Source: Prochlorococcus sp. AG-402-M15 (GTDB lineage Bacteria > Cyanobacteriota > Cyanobacteriia > PCC-6307 > Cyanobiaceae). Taken from it: DNA of 64,000 nucleotides. The notes beneath the pieces are model-generated. The model was given only the letters and a program-made list of their open reading frames with translations. It was not told where the DNA came from and ran no database searches. The DNA lies in contig QCIP01000006.1 of assembly GCA_003216615.1 (NCBI GenBank), forward strand, positions 45,219-109,218, written 5' to 3'. Both the position numbers and the translations under genes were made by a program. The stretch's first letter is position 1. Every line of letters starts with the position of its first letter. Of the stretch, positions 10,646 to 21,512 are shown piece after piece.

Positions 10646-12166
10646 ATGCCAATAGAATCAGTTCTTTTAAAAAAATCATTAGGCATACTTATGCATCCCT
10701 CATGTATTCCAGGGGGTAGAGTATGTGGAACTTTTGGAAGAGGAGCTAAAGAGTGGATAAAAAAACTTCATAAGCATGGGATTGAATACTGGCAATTTTT
10801 ACCTCTTACACCCACTGACTCTACTGGATCTCCATATAGTTCCCCATCTAGTTTTGCTCTAAACCCATGGTTTTTAGATATAGATGAGTTAATCGAGAAA
10901 TGTTTTATCTTCATTTCAAATAATGAAGAATTTGGACCCACAAATCAGAATAAGAATCATTTTGATTTTGATGTTGCGGATAATTTAACAAAAAAATTAG
11001 GTCGCCTTATTTTGCAAGGTTGGAATTCACAATCAGAAGATATAAAAAATAATTTTTATAAATGGATTAGTGAGAACTTTTGGGTTCAAGATTATGCATT
11101 ATTTATTGTTATCAGAGAAGAGTTTAATATGTTGCCTTGGTGGCAATGGCCTAGAGAATTTAAAATAAAAAATAACAAGTTTTTAAAATCATGGATTAAG
11201 GAAAGAAGTGAAGAGATCCTTATAAAAAAATTAATACAGTGGCACTTAGATAGGCAATGGAGATCTATTAAAGACTTTGCGAAATCATATAATGTTAAAT
11301 TAATTGGAGATTTGCCCTTTTATGTATCTAGGGACAGCGCCGACGTATGGAGTAATAAATCACTATTCTCAATTTTTAAAAATGGAGCTTTAATCTTTCA
11401 AAGTGGTGTACCACCAGATTATTTTTCATCAACAGGACAATTATGGGGTACCCCAACTTACTTCTGGTCTAAACATAAGAGGTCTAATTTCGATTGGTGG
11501 AGGAAAAGATTTAAAAGGCAATTTGAACTTGTGGACTTATTGAGATTAGATCATTTCAGGGGATTGTCGGGTTACTGGAGAGTTAATGGTAATTCTAAAA
11601 CAGCAATTTATGGAAAATGGATAAATTCTCCAGGAAGAACACTATTAAATAAACTTAAAAATGATTTAGGGACTGATTATCTACCAATTATCGCGGAGGA
11701 TCTTGGCGTAATAACACCTGATGTAGAAAAATTAAGGAAAAGTTTTAATCTGCCTGGCATGAAAATATTACAGTTCGCATTTGATGGGAACGAAAGTAAT
11801 CCATATTTACCTAAAAATATTAAAGGGGAAAATTGGGTTGTTTATACTGGTACTCATGATAATTCAACTTCCATCTCATGGTGGCAATGTTTAGATAATA
11901 ACTCCAAAAAAAGAATAAAAGATGAGTATAAATTTTCGGAAAATCCTTCATGGAGTTTAATAGAAATAGGCATGAAAACTAAAGCTAATCTTTTTATAGC
12001 TCCAATCCAAGATATATTATCTCTAGATGACTCAAGTAGATTAAATATACCTGGTACTATAAAAAATAACTGGAAATGGAAGTTAAATCGACCTTTAGAA
12101 GAAATAGAAGATAATTTTATAATGTTTAGTGAGTTAGGAAATAATTTTGGGAGAACAAGAAAATAG
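10646..12166 (+). CDS. malQ: 4-alpha-glucanotransferase (amylomaltase)
   Basis: GH77 disproportionating enzyme of glycogen/maltodextrin metabolism. Catalytic signatures are present: the nucleophile Asp in RLDHFRG, the acid/base Glu in IIAEDLGVI, and the third acidic residue in YTGTHDNST. The frame is open further upstream to a TTG at 10577, but those ~23 residues have no family match that I recognise. The ATG at 10646 gives a protein of 506 residues beginning MPIESVLLKKS, which fits the family better. It works downstream of glycogen phosphorylase (not in the window). Confidence 0.93.
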   Translation: MPIESVLLKKSLGILMHPSCIPGGRVCGTFGRGAKEWIKKLHKHGIEYWQFLPLTPTDSTGSPYSSPSSFALNPWFLDIDELIEKCFIFISNNEEFGPTNQNKNHFDFDVADNLTKKLGRLILQGWNSQSEDIKNNFYKWISENFWVQDYALFIVIREEFNMLPWWQWPREFKIKNNKFLKSWIKERSEEILIKKLIQWHLDRQWRSIKDFAKSYNVKLIGDLPFYVSRDSADVWSNKSLFSIFKNGALIFQSGVPPDYFSSTGQLWGTPTYFWSKHKRSNFDWWRKRFKRQFELVDLLRLDHFRGLSGYWRVNGNSKTAIYGKWINSPGRTLLNKLKNDLGTDYLPIIAEDLGVITPDVEKLRKSFNLPGMKILQFAFDGNESNPYLPKNIKGENWVVYTGTHDNSTSISWWQCLDNNSKKRIKDEYKFSENPSWSLIEIGMKTKANLFIAPIQDILSLDDSSRLNIPGTIKNNWKWKLNRPLEEIEDNFIMFSELGNNFGRTRK

Positions 12167-12180
12167 CCTCTTATTAAAGA

Positions 12181-12675
12181 TTATTTATCAATTATTTTAT
12201 TTTCAATATTTTGAATCTCTATAATATCTACATTCAAAATGAAGAATCGCTTTAATATAAATATAGATAGAACTAATATAAAAAAATATAAAAGACTTCC
12301 CTGCCAAGTATTTATAAGATCAAATTTGCTAACAAGAAAATCCTTTTTTTCTTTCTTAAAAGTTTCTCTTTCTCTTATAGCTAATTTTACTAATGTATTT
12401 TTTTTTAATAATAAACAATCTTCCAGCTTTATTAATATTGATCTAATAAAGGGATACTTTGGTCTTATATTTTTATTATTGTTTTCAATAGAATTTATTG
12501 TTTGTTCAGGGATTCTTGAAATCAGTGACAATTCTTGTATGGTTAGATTTTGTTGAATTCTTGCTTCTTTTACTAAATTCGCAATTTCTATATATTGATC
12601 GACAACTTCATGACTCAAGCCTTTATTATTTTCAGAATTTTTTTTAAATAAAAAAATATTTTTAAAAATATTCAT
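12181..12675 (-). CDS. HTH-domain single-pass membrane protein (RodZ-like layout)
   Basis: A 164-residue protein with a cytoplasmic helix-turn-helix of the Cro/HTH_25 type (~residues 30-85: ARIQQNLTIQELSLISRIPEQTINSIENN). A charged linker and one transmembrane segment (~125-147, SLLYFFILVLSIFILKRFF) follow, with a short C-terminal tail. The arrangement is like RodZ but without the periplasmic domain. It could act in cell shape or as a membrane-bound regulator; I cannot decide. It stands alone, convergent with malQ. Confidence 0.7.
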   Translation of the reverse strand: MNIFKNIFLFKKNSENNKGLSHEVVDQYIEIANLVKEARIQQNLTIQELSLISRIPEQTINSIENNNKNIRPKYPFIRSILIKLEDCLLLKKNTLVKLAIRERETFKKEKKDFLVSKFDLINTWQGSLLYFFILVLSIFILKRFFILNVDIIEIQNIENKIIDK

Positions 12676-12789
12676 TGCATATTCCCAAATTTATTAATTC
12701 TTTGAATAATCAAACCTCAGAAAAAGCTAATCTATTTAATTGTAATAAATTTAAATCATAAATAAATTTATTAGATATAAATATAAAAA

Positions 12790-14448
12790 CTAAACTAGGG
12801 AAATGAAATTTTGAACTACACTCTTTGCAATATTAAAAGGGCTAAAAGTATCTCTTATTAAACCTAAAAGTTTCTTTGCATCAGTAAATTCTAATTTGTC
12901 ATCCTTGATAAGGCTTAAAAGAAGATTTTTACGAACTTCAGAACCTTTTTTACTGGCAAATAATTTCAATCCAGCATTAGCAACTGGTATGAGGTCTGAA
13001 TTAATATTCTCAGAATCTTTAAATAAAATATTTAATAAGCTTTCAACTTTTTCTATTTGAATTCGACCTTTATTATCAAAAACAACTTCCAAAAGAATTT
13101 CCAAAATTTCATCAGAATTATCGGTAAGTAGTTTTTTAGCAATATAAGGATACGCGATATTTAAAATTTTAAATTCAGGATCTAGTCTTAGTGCTAAACC
13201 TTCTTGACTAACAACTGCTCTTATTATTAAGGCAAATCTACTAGGGACTCGAAATGGATAAGAATACATTAGTTTTGAGAACTTATCTGTTACGTTTTTA
13301 AGATTAAAATTACCAACCTCAGCGCCTAGAGATCCGCCTAGAACTTCTTTTAATGGACCAACAATTTTTTCAAGGTCTTGATCTTTTGTTAAAAAACCTA
13401 ATTTCTGGAAATCTTTTGCAAGAAGATAATATTCTTCATTTATTATGTGAACAATTGCCTTAATAAGAGTAATTCTATCTGAGTTTGTAATTGTATCCAT
13501 CATTCCGAAATCTACATAAGCTAAATTCCCACAATCTGCATTTCCTCCTTTGAGAGCAAACATATTTCCAGGGTGCGGGTCAGCATGAAAATATCCATAT
13601 TCAAATAATTGCTGTAGACCACTAATTACACAAGTTTTTATAAAAGAGGCTGGTATTAAATTATTTTCCTCCAATAGAGTCCGATCTCTTAACTTAACTC
13701 CATCAATCCAAGAAGTTGTAATAATCCTTCTAGATGAAAACTTTTTTTCCAATTTAGGAATAAAAACATTAGGGTTTTCTTTGAATAAATTTGCAAACTT
13801 CAAAGCATTTTCACCCTCTTTCTCGTAGTCAATTTCATCAAAAAGTGCCTTACCAAATTCATCTATTATTTCTCCGATACCAACACCAATATTTAATGGA
13901 AAAAATGGTGAAAAGAAAGTTGCTAAAAACCTTAAGATTACAACATCTCTTTTTATAAGAAAGTATAAATTTGGCCTCTGCACTTTTACAGCTAGATAAG
14001 TATTGTTTTTTATTTTTGCTTTATAAACTTGGCCTAAGCTTGCTGAAGCAATAGGATTATCTGGGAACTCATCAAAAAGCTCATGCGCAGGAGCACCAAG
14101 TTCCTCTTCAATAATTTTTAAAGCAATTTTGTGATCAAATGCTGGGAGATTATCTTGCAAGTTTGTAAGTTCTGTAAGCCAATCTTGTCTAACAAGATCT
14201 GGTCTAGTTGAAAGTGCTTGACCCAATTTTATAAAACAAGGTCCTAAATCTGTTATTACATCAAAAAGATATTTCGAGAGATTTTTTTGTACATTTTTAT
14301 TTTTACTGTTACCTTGAAAAAGTATTCTTAAAAAAAGAAAAATAAAAGTTAAAAGGATATATAAAACTCTGGGGATAAAAATCCATGGTCTCAAAATCAA
14401 CCAAACTAAGTCTCCTTTTGCTGAATATTTCGAATAAGATCTTGTCAT
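12790..14448 (-). CDS. ABC1/AarF/UbiB family atypical kinase
   Basis: A 552-residue member of the ABC1/ADCK/UbiB family, linked to quinone and prenyl-lipid homeostasis. It shows the family KxGQ motif (FIKLGQALSTRPDLV), the Ala-rich loop ASLGQVYKA, the catalytic FHADPHPGNMF segment and the metal-binding YVDFGMMD. A hydrophobic N-terminal segment (~residues 22-45) suggests membrane association. Cyanobacteria carry several paralogues, so no gene symbol is given. It is divergent from the PLP decarboxylase, with a ~65-bp gap. Confidence 0.93.
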   Translation of the reverse strand: MTRSYSKYSAKGDLVWLILRPWIFIPRVLYILLTFIFLFLRILFQGNSKNKNVQKNLSKYLFDVITDLGPCFIKLGQALSTRPDLVRQDWLTELTNLQDNLPAFDHKIALKIIEEELGAPAHELFDEFPDNPIASASLGQVYKAKIKNNTYLAVKVQRPNLYFLIKRDVVILRFLATFFSPFFPLNIGVGIGEIIDEFGKALFDEIDYEKEGENALKFANLFKENPNVFIPKLEKKFSSRRIITTSWIDGVKLRDRTLLEENNLIPASFIKTCVISGLQQLFEYGYFHADPHPGNMFALKGGNADCGNLAYVDFGMMDTITNSDRITLIKAIVHIINEEYYLLAKDFQKLGFLTKDQDLEKIVGPLKEVLGGSLGAEVGNFNLKNVTDKFSKLMYSYPFRVPSRFALIIRAVVSQEGLALRLDPEFKILNIAYPYIAKKLLTDNSDEILEILLEVVFDNKGRIQIEKVESLLNILFKDSENINSDLIPVANAGLKLFASKKGSEVRKNLLLSLIKDDKLEFTDAKKLLGLIRDTFSPFNIAKSVVQNFISLV

Positions 14449-14512
14449 TAAAATTAAAAAATATCAAAAAGAAATTCCATTTAGTTCATTCTATATGTGT
14501 CAATAATACTTT

Positions 14513-15910
14513 ATGAGCATTTCATCTTTTCTAACTAAAAAGTTTTTAAAATCACTTTTCTTTCCCTCTCATAATAGAGGGGCAGCTTTACCAAAAAAAT
14601 TAGTGAAATTATTAAAAAATCCCCCTGGGTTTTGGGACTTGCCTGAACTACCAGAGATAGGGTCACCATTATCTCAAAGCGGATTAATTGCTAAATCTCA
14701 AAGAGAATTCTCTGAAAAATTTGGGGCTAAAGAATGTTTTTTTGGAGTTAATGGAGCTTCTGGATTAATACAATCAGCGGTAATTGCCATGGCAAATCCG
14801 GGTGAAACTATCCTGATGCCTAGAAATGTTCATATAAGTGTTATAAAAACATGTGCGATGCAGAATATACTTCCAATATTCTTTGACCTGGAATTTTCAT
14901 CAGAAACAGGTCATTACAAACCAATAACAAAAATCTGGTTGGAAAATGTATTTAAAAAATTAAATTTTAATGAGAATAAAATTGTAGGGGTAATTCTTGT
15001 AAGTCCCTCTTATCATGGCTATGCCGGAGATTTAGAACCTTTAATAGATCTTTGTCATCAAAAACAATTACCTGTTTTAGTTGATGAAGCCCATGGTTCT
15101 TATTTCCTTTTTTGTGAAAACCTTAATTTACCAAAATCTGCTTTATCATCTAATGCTGATTTAGTAGTTCAATCATTGCATAAGTCGCTAAATGGTTTAA
15201 CTCAGACGGCTGTACTTTGGTACAAAGGGAATCTGGTAAATGAACATAATTTAATTAAAAGTATTAATTTGTTGCAAACTACTAGTCCAAGTTCCCTATT
15301 ACTTTCTTCTTGTGAAGAGTCTATTAAAGATTGGCTTAATAAAAAAAGTTTATCAAAATATCAAAAAAGAATTTTAGAGGCAAAAAATATCTACAAAAAA
15401 TTAATTCAAAAGAATATACCTCTCATAGAAACCCAAGACCCCTTAAAAATTGTAGTAAATACCTCCAAGGCTGGAATTGATGGTTTTACTGCAGATAATT
15501 TTTTTTATAAAAATGGTCTTATTGCTGAATTACCAGAAATGATGACTCTTACGTTTTGCTTAGGATTTGCAAATCAAAAAGATTTTCTTAATTTATTTGA
15601 AAAATTGTGGAATAAATTACTATTAAATTCTGAAAAATTAAAAAGTTTAGAAGTGATAAAATCACCCTTTAAATTAGTTCAAACACCAGAAATTGAAATT
15701 GGAATTGCTTGGAGAAGTGAGACTAGGATTATTCCTTTTTCGCAATCATTAAATAAAATATCTGGAGATATTATTTGTCCTTATCCTCCTGGGATACCTC
15801 TTCTAGTACCCGGAGAAAAAATCGATATAGATAGATTTAATTGGATAAATAATCAAAGTTTATGCAACAAGGATCTGGTAAATTTTAATATAAGAATTAT
15901 AAAAACATAG
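14513..15910 (+). CDS. Orn/Lys/Arg decarboxylase family PLP enzyme
   Basis: A 465-residue fold-type I PLP enzyme. It has the PLP-lysine motif SLHKSLNGLTQ (around residue 225), the VDEAHGSYF aspartate/histidine block, and a C-terminal PPGIPLLVPGEKI region typical of the major domain 3. Substrate (lysine, arginine or ornithine) cannot be fixed from sequence by eye. The length is shorter than the inducible ~700-residue enterobacterial decarboxylases and fits the cyanobacterial/Bacillus group. cdsA starts 9 bp downstream on the same strand. Confidence 0.9.
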   Translation: MSISSFLTKKFLKSLFFPSHNRGAALPKKLVKLLKNPPGFWDLPELPEIGSPLSQSGLIAKSQREFSEKFGAKECFFGVNGASGLIQSAVIAMANPGETILMPRNVHISVIKTCAMQNILPIFFDLEFSSETGHYKPITKIWLENVFKKLNFNENKIVGVILVSPSYHGYAGDLEPLIDLCHQKQLPVLVDEAHGSYFLFCENLNLPKSALSSNADLVVQSLHKSLNGLTQTAVLWYKGNLVNEHNLIKSINLLQTTSPSSLLLSSCEESIKDWLNKKSLSKYQKRILEAKNIYKKLIQKNIPLIETQDPLKIVVNTSKAGIDGFTADNFFYKNGLIAELPEMMTLTFCLGFANQKDFLNLFEKLWNKLLLNSEKLKSLEVIKSPFKLVQTPEIEIGIAWRSETRIIPFSQSLNKISGDIICPYPPGIPLLVPGEKIDIDRFNWINNQSLCNKDLVNFNIRIIKT

Positions 15911-15919
15911 ACATTTGAT

Positions 15920-16777
15920 ATGAGATTAAGAAGCGGATTACTTATAGGAATTTTTGGTTTAATTGTTGTTTTGTTGGGAGGATGGTTTTTTACATTAGCA
16001 ACAGCGTTGCTTACTTATTTAGGATTATTAGAATTTTTTAGAATGGCAGAATTCAAAGGAATAAAACCAGCCACAAAAACTACATTATTTTCATCTTTTG
16101 TTATTTTAATTTCTACTTATCTTGAAACTATTGGTTTGATTGAAGGAGAAATATCAAATTCAATTTTGCCTATCTGTTCAGTTGGAATATGTACTTGGTT
16201 ACTTTTACAACCAAAACCTGGAACAATTTCAGATATTGCAGCCTCTATTTTTGGGTTATTCTATTTAGGTTTTTTACCTAGTTACTGGATTAAGTTAAGG
16301 GGATTAGATTCAGTGATAATAAGTTCTAATCAAGGTTTTATTTCTTTTGAAAACTTATCAAATACTACAGGTCTTTATTTAACTTTAACTTCTTGTTTTT
16401 TAATTGTAGCTAGTGATATTGGTTCTTATTTCATTGGTAAGTCATTTGGTAAAAAATCTCTTTCTCCAATATCTCCGAGCAAAACTATAGAAGGTTTAAT
16501 TGGAGGAATATCCTGTTCAATTTTACTAGCAATATTTTTCGCATTTTTATTGAATTGGGAAAATCCAATATTATTTGGAATCTTATATGGAATTGCAATT
16601 TCTCTTATGGCATTAGTTGGAGATTTAATTGAATCAATGATGAAGAGGGATGCAAAAATAAAAGATTCTGGAACTTTTTTACCGGGACATGGAGGTATCC
16701 TTGACAGAATTGACAGTTACATCTTTACTCCATCTGTTTTGTATTACATTTTTATAATCCTGAAGTATCTAAATTAA
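15920..16777 (+). CDS. cdsA: Phosphatidate cytidylyltransferase
   Basis: Makes CDP-diacylglycerol from phosphatidate and CTP for phosphatidylglycerol synthesis, the main phospholipid of thylakoids. The 285-residue polytopic membrane protein has ~7 hydrophobic segments. The C-terminal signature includes SPSKTIEGLIGG and SMMKRDAKIKDSG followed by LPGHGGILDRIDS. The start is 9 bp after the decarboxylase, suggesting co-transcription. Convergent with the following hydrolase. Confidence 0.96.
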   Translation: MRLRSGLLIGIFGLIVVLLGGWFFTLATALLTYLGLLEFFRMAEFKGIKPATKTTLFSSFVILISTYLETIGLIEGEISNSILPICSVGICTWLLLQPKPGTISDIAASIFGLFYLGFLPSYWIKLRGLDSVIISSNQGFISFENLSNTTGLYLTLTSCFLIVASDIGSYFIGKSFGKKSLSPISPSKTIEGLIGGISCSILLAIFFAFLLNWENPILFGILYGIAISLMALVGDLIESMMKRDAKIKDSGTFLPGHGGILDRIDSYIFTPSVLYYIFIILKYLN

Positions 16778-16792
16778 TTAGAAAAACTTTTA

Positions 16793-17689
16793 TTACAAGA
16801 AATAATCTTGAATAATTTTACTAGATAATGATGGTAGATCTACATGAGGAAGATGACCACAATTTTGCAAACCTACAAAATTTAATTTTTCAATTTTTCT
16901 TATTTTTTTAATCTCTTCTTTTCCAAGAATGCGATCATTTTCTCCACATAATGTTTTAATTGGCATATTTCGGATATATTTATGCGTTCCAGCAAACCCT
17001 CCACTTTTTGCAAATGATGCAAGTGAATTCCTCCATCCTTTACAACCTAAATGAATTGAAGCAATTTGCTCTTCCATCACACCAACAGATTCATTTGGGA
17101 AAGCAAATGCTTGCCTACAAAGACTTTTTCTGACCTGCGGCAATCCAAGAAATGAGGCCCCAATTTGGTTAAGAGGAAAAGGGATAATCTTAGGTTCTCC
17201 GAACAATCCGGCGGGTGATAAGAGGATAATTTTTTCAATAGAATCAGGTATTTCAAAAGCAAGTTTTAAAGCTGTTGAGCCTCCCATAGAGGCACCAATA
17301 ATTTTTATATTCTTTGTTATTTGTAGAGCCTTAAGAAGATCAATTAAATGCGAAATTATTTTTGCGGAATTGTATTCATTTGTTGCACTCCTAGGACTAA
17401 AACCAAAACCTAACAAATCAGGAATTATAACTTGGAAATTACTTTTTAATGATTTATATATTCTCCTAAACTCTAAGAAACTACTGTCAAAACCATGCAG
17501 AAGAAGTATAGGTTGACCTTTTCCTCCCAAAACCACAGGAAATTTTAAAGAGTTCCAGTTTTGATTGAGTTTTATCCACTTAACATCATTTGCCAAATAA
17601 AGACCTAATGGGTCTAATAGTGACAATTTAGCACTTTCAAAAAAATCTACATTTAAATCATTTAATTGTTCAAAATGTTTTTTAGTCAA
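16793..17689 (-). CDS. Alpha/beta hydrolase
   Basis: A 298-residue alpha/beta hydrolase. The oxyanion block PILLLHGFDSS, the nucleophile elbow GASMGGS (Ser within G-x-S-x-G), and the catalytic His in GHLPHVDLP are visible. An acidic partner is plausible in the LCGENDRIL segment. The first ~45 residues precede the fold. Substrate unknown; cyanobacterial relatives include esterases and chlorophyll-related hydrolases. It begins 8 bp after the stop of the upstream dehydrogenase-like gene, so the two are likely one operon. Confidence 0.88.
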   Translation of the reverse strand: MTKKHFEQLNDLNVDFFESAKLSLLDPLGLYLANDVKWIKLNQNWNSLKFPVVLGGKGQPILLLHGFDSSFLEFRRIYKSLKSNFQVIIPDLLGFGFSPRSATNEYNSAKIISHLIDLLKALQITKNIKIIGASMGGSTALKLAFEIPDSIEKIILLSPAGLFGEPKIIPFPLNQIGASFLGLPQVRKSLCRQAFAFPNESVGVMEEQIASIHLGCKGWRNSLASFAKSGGFAGTHKYIRNMPIKTLCGENDRILGKEEIKKIRKIEKLNFVGLQNCGHLPHVDLPSLSSKIIQDYFL

Positions 17690-17697
17690 AAAAAAGA

Positions 17698-18789
17698 TTA
17701 AATTTTAATTTTTTGTTGTTCAAAATTTGCAACGACCTCAACTATGTCTTGTTTATGAATTTCAAACGGCAAAAAGTGAATCTCAGATTTATCTCTGCAA
17801 GTAAAATCAGCAATTTTCTCTAAATTGTTATTTTCAAAAACATTTATTCCAAGTTGTGCGATAGAGGTTGGCAAATTCAATTCTTTCATAAGTACCAACA
17901 ATTGTTTAATTGATTGATCAGCTAATTTATTATTATTTTTCATTTCTTCTAGTCTTAATTGCAATAATAATCCAACCCCAACAATTTCACCATGTAAAAA
18001 TTTATTTGGAGTAATTATCTGAGTAATTGCATTATGTATAGCATGTGCTGCAGCAGTCCTACACTTTTCTCCCCCAATACCACCAACTAATCCTGCTGTA
18101 AGTCCGCAAGCTTCTACAGTATTTCGCCAAGAAGGATTATTTTCAAATTGAGCTTTAAATGCTTTTTCTCCATCTATTAATAGTTGATCTCTTAAAACTC
18201 TTGATATCTGAATCGCTTGTTGAACAAGACCATCATCTATTGTTGAACTTGTTATGGAGGATTCATACCATTTTGCCAAAGCATCCGCTATCCCACTAGC
18301 AAGTGTTCTAGATGGAGCAGTTTGAATAAATTTATGATCATATACTAGAATTTTCGGACAAGATCCTAACGCAACATCCTTTATGAATTGGCCATCTTTT
18401 GTATAAATATTAGATAAGGCTGTCCAACCTGCACATGTAGAGGCGCTAAGAGGCACTGTAATACAAGGGATATTAAGACACTCGGCTATATATTTCCCAG
18501 AATCTAGAACTTTGCCTCCTCCAGCTGCTATGACTGAATCATTATTACTCTTTAAAATAATATTCTTTAATCTTGAAATATCTTCAGAACAACAATCAAA
18601 TTGTAAATTAGCAGAATTAACATTAAGTTTAAGATTTTTTAAATCATTATAAATTTTATTTCTCAGATTATTGGTATGAATCCCTCTACCTAAGATTAAT
18701 GGACTTTTTGTTAATTTGGTAATTTGAGGTAAAGATTTTTGCCAAGCATAATTTCCCCTAAATATAGTTTCTGGAGAGATTGACTGCAT
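17698..18789 (-). CDS. Iron-containing alcohol/glycerol dehydrogenase family protein
   Basis: A 363-residue group III dehydrogenase resembling glycerol dehydrogenase. It has a nucleotide-binding glycine motif (AAGGGKVLD), and metal ligand candidates: Asp in SGIADALAKWYE, His in AAAHAIHNAI and His in LHGEIVGVGLL. Substrate could be glycerol, glycerol 1-phosphate or another polyol; the family assignment is firmer than the substrate. It lies 15 bp downstream of clpC on the same strand. Confidence 0.85.
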   Translation of the reverse strand: MQSISPETIFRGNYAWQKSLPQITKLTKSPLILGRGIHTNNLRNKIYNDLKNLKLNVNSANLQFDCCSEDISRLKNIILKSNNDSVIAAGGGKVLDSGKYIAECLNIPCITVPLSASTCAGWTALSNIYTKDGQFIKDVALGSCPKILVYDHKFIQTAPSRTLASGIADALAKWYESSITSSTIDDGLVQQAIQISRVLRDQLLIDGEKAFKAQFENNPSWRNTVEACGLTAGLVGGIGGEKCRTAAAHAIHNAITQIITPNKFLHGEIVGVGLLLQLRLEEMKNNNKLADQSIKQLLVLMKELNLPTSIAQLGINVFENNNLEKIADFTCRDKSEIHFLPFEIHKQDIVEVVANFEQQKIKI

Positions 18790-18804
18790 ATTTAGTTTGA
18801 ATAA

Positions 18805-21333
18805 CTAGACGTTAGCACTTGCTAACTCTTGAGGAGTTTCCTCAGAAGAAATGTTAATGGTAACTTTTTTATTATCATCTATATCAACTAAAGCCTTATC
18901 TCCATCTTTTATTCTTCCCGAGAGAACTTCTTCAGCCAAACTATCCTCTAATAAACGCATAACAGCTCTTCTTAAAGGTCTTGCTCCATAAGAAGGATTA
19001 TAGCCTTCTTCAACAAGTCTATCTTTGAAAGCATCTGTTACATCTAATTTAATTCCCTTATCCTGTAGTCTTGCAAAAACCTCTTTCAACATTATTTCAG
19101 CAATTTCTTTAACTTCATTTTTAGATAGTTGCCTAAATACAATAATTTCATCAAGTCTATTTAAAAATTCAGGTCTAAAGTATTGCTTTAGTTCTTCATT
19201 AACTAAAGATTTAATTCTATTGTATTGACTATCTTCAACAGAATCACCGGAAAACTCAAATCCTAAACCTCCACCGCCTTTCTCGATCACTTTTGAACCA
19301 ATATTAGAAGTCATTATTAGTAAGGTGTTTTTAAAATCAACAGTTCTACCCTTGGAATCTGTTAATCTACCATCCTCAAGAAGTTGCAATAATAAATTAA
19401 ACACATCTGGATGAGCTTTTTCTACTTCGTCAAATAATACAACCGTATAAGGTCTTCTTCTGACCGCCTCAGTAAGTTGACCACCTTCATTAAAACCAAC
19501 ATATCCTGGAGGCGAACCAATAAGTTTACTAACTGTATGTCTTTCCATAAATTCTGACATATCTAATCTGATCATTGCTTCTTCGCTACCAAAGAAATAT
19601 GAAGCTAATGATTTAGTCAATTCAGTTTTACCTACACCAGTAGGACCTGAAAAAATAAAACTAGCAATAGGCCTATTAGGATTTTTTAAACCAACTCTTG
19701 CTCTCCTTATGGCTCTAGAAACAGCTTTTACAGCTTCATCTTGTCCAATTAGCCTTTGGTGAAGTGTTTCCTCCATATTGAGGAGTTTAATTGATTCTGT
19801 TTCAGTTAATTTTTGAACAGGTACACCAGTCCAAGATGCAACAATATGAGCAACGTCCTCTTCACTAACAATAGGGTTTTGTAAACGTTTTGATTCATTA
19901 TTTAAAGAGTTTGTATCACTATTAGGTTCATCATCAGCTGTAGATTCTTTTTTATTTTCAAGTACCTCTTTGATTTTTGCAGACAATTCCATCTCCTTTT
20001 CTCTAAATTGACCAGCTTGATCGAAGTTTTGGTCCCTCACAGATTCTTCCTTTTGTTTTTGAATCTGTCTTAGTTCTTTATCTATTTGTTTAGCTTCAGG
20101 TGGAAGTTTAGAATTTATTAAACGAACTCTACTGCCTGCCTCATCTATAAGGTCTATAGCTTTATCAGGCAAAAATCTATCAGATATATAGCGATCACCT
20201 AGATGAGCTGCAGCCTCTAGTGCATCATCAGTGATTTTTAGGCGATGATGTTGTTCATAACGTTCTCGAAGACCTTTTAAGATTTCGATTGTATCTTCAA
20301 TAGATGGTTCCCCAACCATAACGGGTTGGAATCTTCTTTCCAGAGCAGCGTCTCTCTCAATATGTTTTCTGTATTCATCGAGGGTTGTTGCTCCAATGCA
20401 TTGAAGTTCTCCTCTAGCTAATGCAGGCTTTAAAATATTTGCAGCGTCTATAGCTCCTTCAGCAGCTCCAGCACCAATTAAAGTGTGCACTTCATCTATG
20501 ACAAGAATAACGTTACCTGCAGATTTAATTTCTTCCATTATCTTTTTTAATCTTTCTTCAAACTCTCCTCTGTATTTTGTTCCAGCGACTAAAAGTCCTA
20601 TATCAAGAGTTAAAACTCTTTTTTCTTCGAGAATATCGGGAATATCTCCAAGCTGTATTCTTTGAGCTAAACCCTCTGCAATAGCAGTTTTACCTACGCC
20701 AGGTTCTCCAATAAGAACTGGATTATTTTTTGTCCTCCTACCTAATATTTGTACCACGCGATCTATTTCTGCATAACGGCCGACTACAGGATCTAGTTTT
20801 GCTTCACTAGCGAGCTTGGTTAAGTTTGTTCCAAATTCATCGAGAGTAGCAGTTTTTAAATTTCCCTTATTTGCATTTGCTCCACTGCCGACTTCAGCTG
20901 TTTCGCCAAGCATCCTTATGACTTGAGTTCTTACTTTGGCAAGGTCAATACTAAGATTTTCTAGAACCCTTGCAGCTACACCCTCACCTTCTCTTATTAA
21001 TCCTAGTAAAAGATGTTCAGTTCCAATATAGTTGTGACCTAACTGACGTGCTTCTTCTAAAGATAATTCCAAAACTCTTTTAGCTCTAGGTGTAAAAGGT
21101 ATTTCTACAGCAACAAAACCTGAACCTCTACCAATTATCTTTTCTACCTCTATTCTTGAATCTTTTAAATTAACTCCCAGTGATTTAAGAACTTTTGCAG
21201 CAACGCCTGTACCCTCTCCAATTAAACCTAATAAAATTTGTTCTGTTCCAACGAAATTATGACCAAGTCTTCGAGCTTCCTCTTGAGCAAGCATAATGAC
21301 TTTTATGGCCTTTTCTGTAAATCTTTCAAACAT
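18805..21333 (-). CDS. clpC: AAA+ Clp protease ATPase ClpC
   Basis: Hsp100 unfoldase that feeds substrates to ClpP/ClpR; essential in cyanobacteria and chloroplasts. The 842-residue protein has two N-terminal Clp_N repeats (~1-145), AAA module 1 with Walker A GEPGVGKT, a UVR-type coiled segment, AAA module 2 with [12 protein letters not shown], and a ClpP-contact IGF-like loop region ([10 protein letters not shown]). Length is normal. The ~180-bp region upstream towards rimI should contain its promoter. Confidence 0.97.
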   Translation of the reverse strand: MFERFTEKAIKVIMLAQEEARRLGHNFVGTEQILLGLIGEGTGVAAKVLKSLGVNLKDSRIEVEKIIGRGSGFVAVEIPFTPRAKRVLELSLEEARQLGHNYIGTEHLLLGLIREGEGVAARVLENLSIDLAKVRTQVIRMLGETAEVGSGANANKGNLKTATLDEFGTNLTKLASEAKLDPVVGRYAEIDRVVQILGRRTKNNPVLIGEPGVGKTAIAEGLAQRIQLGDIPDILEEKRVLTLDIGLLVAGTKYRGEFEERLKKIMEEIKSAGNVILVIDEVHTLIGAGAAEGAIDAANILKPALARGELQCIGATTLDEYRKHIERDAALERRFQPVMVGEPSIEDTIEILKGLRERYEQHHRLKITDDALEAAAHLGDRYISDRFLPDKAIDLIDEAGSRVRLINSKLPPEAKQIDKELRQIQKQKEESVRDQNFDQAGQFREKEMELSAKIKEVLENKKESTADDEPNSDTNSLNNESKRLQNPIVSEEDVAHIVASWTGVPVQKLTETESIKLLNMEETLHQRLIGQDEAVKAVSRAIRRARVGLKNPNRPIASFIFSGPTGVGKTELTKSLASYFFGSEEAMIRLDMSEFMERHTVSKLIGSPPGYVGFNEGGQLTEAVRRRPYTVVLFDEVEKAHPDVFNLLLQLLEDGRLTDSKGRTVDFKNTLLIMTSNIGSKVIEKGGGGLGFEFSGDSVEDSQYNRIKSLVNEELKQYFRPEFLNRLDEIIVFRQLSKNEVKEIAEIMLKEVFARLQDKGIKLDVTDAFKDRLVEEGYNPSYGARPLRRAVMRLLEDSLAEEVLSGRIKDGDKALVDIDDNKKVTINISSEETPQELASANV

Positions 21334-21512
21334 TAGAAGATTGAATTCTTATTAATAACCTACCAGTAATATGTCAGTTTTGTGTTCAGAATGAGCTTTT
21401 GTGAATACCTAAAAGTATATTTTATTGAATTAAATTTAACTTTTTTAGTGATATAGCAATAAATTAAAGTAATTTCAAGCATTCTGGTAATCCGAACAAT
21501 TAAATTTTAAAA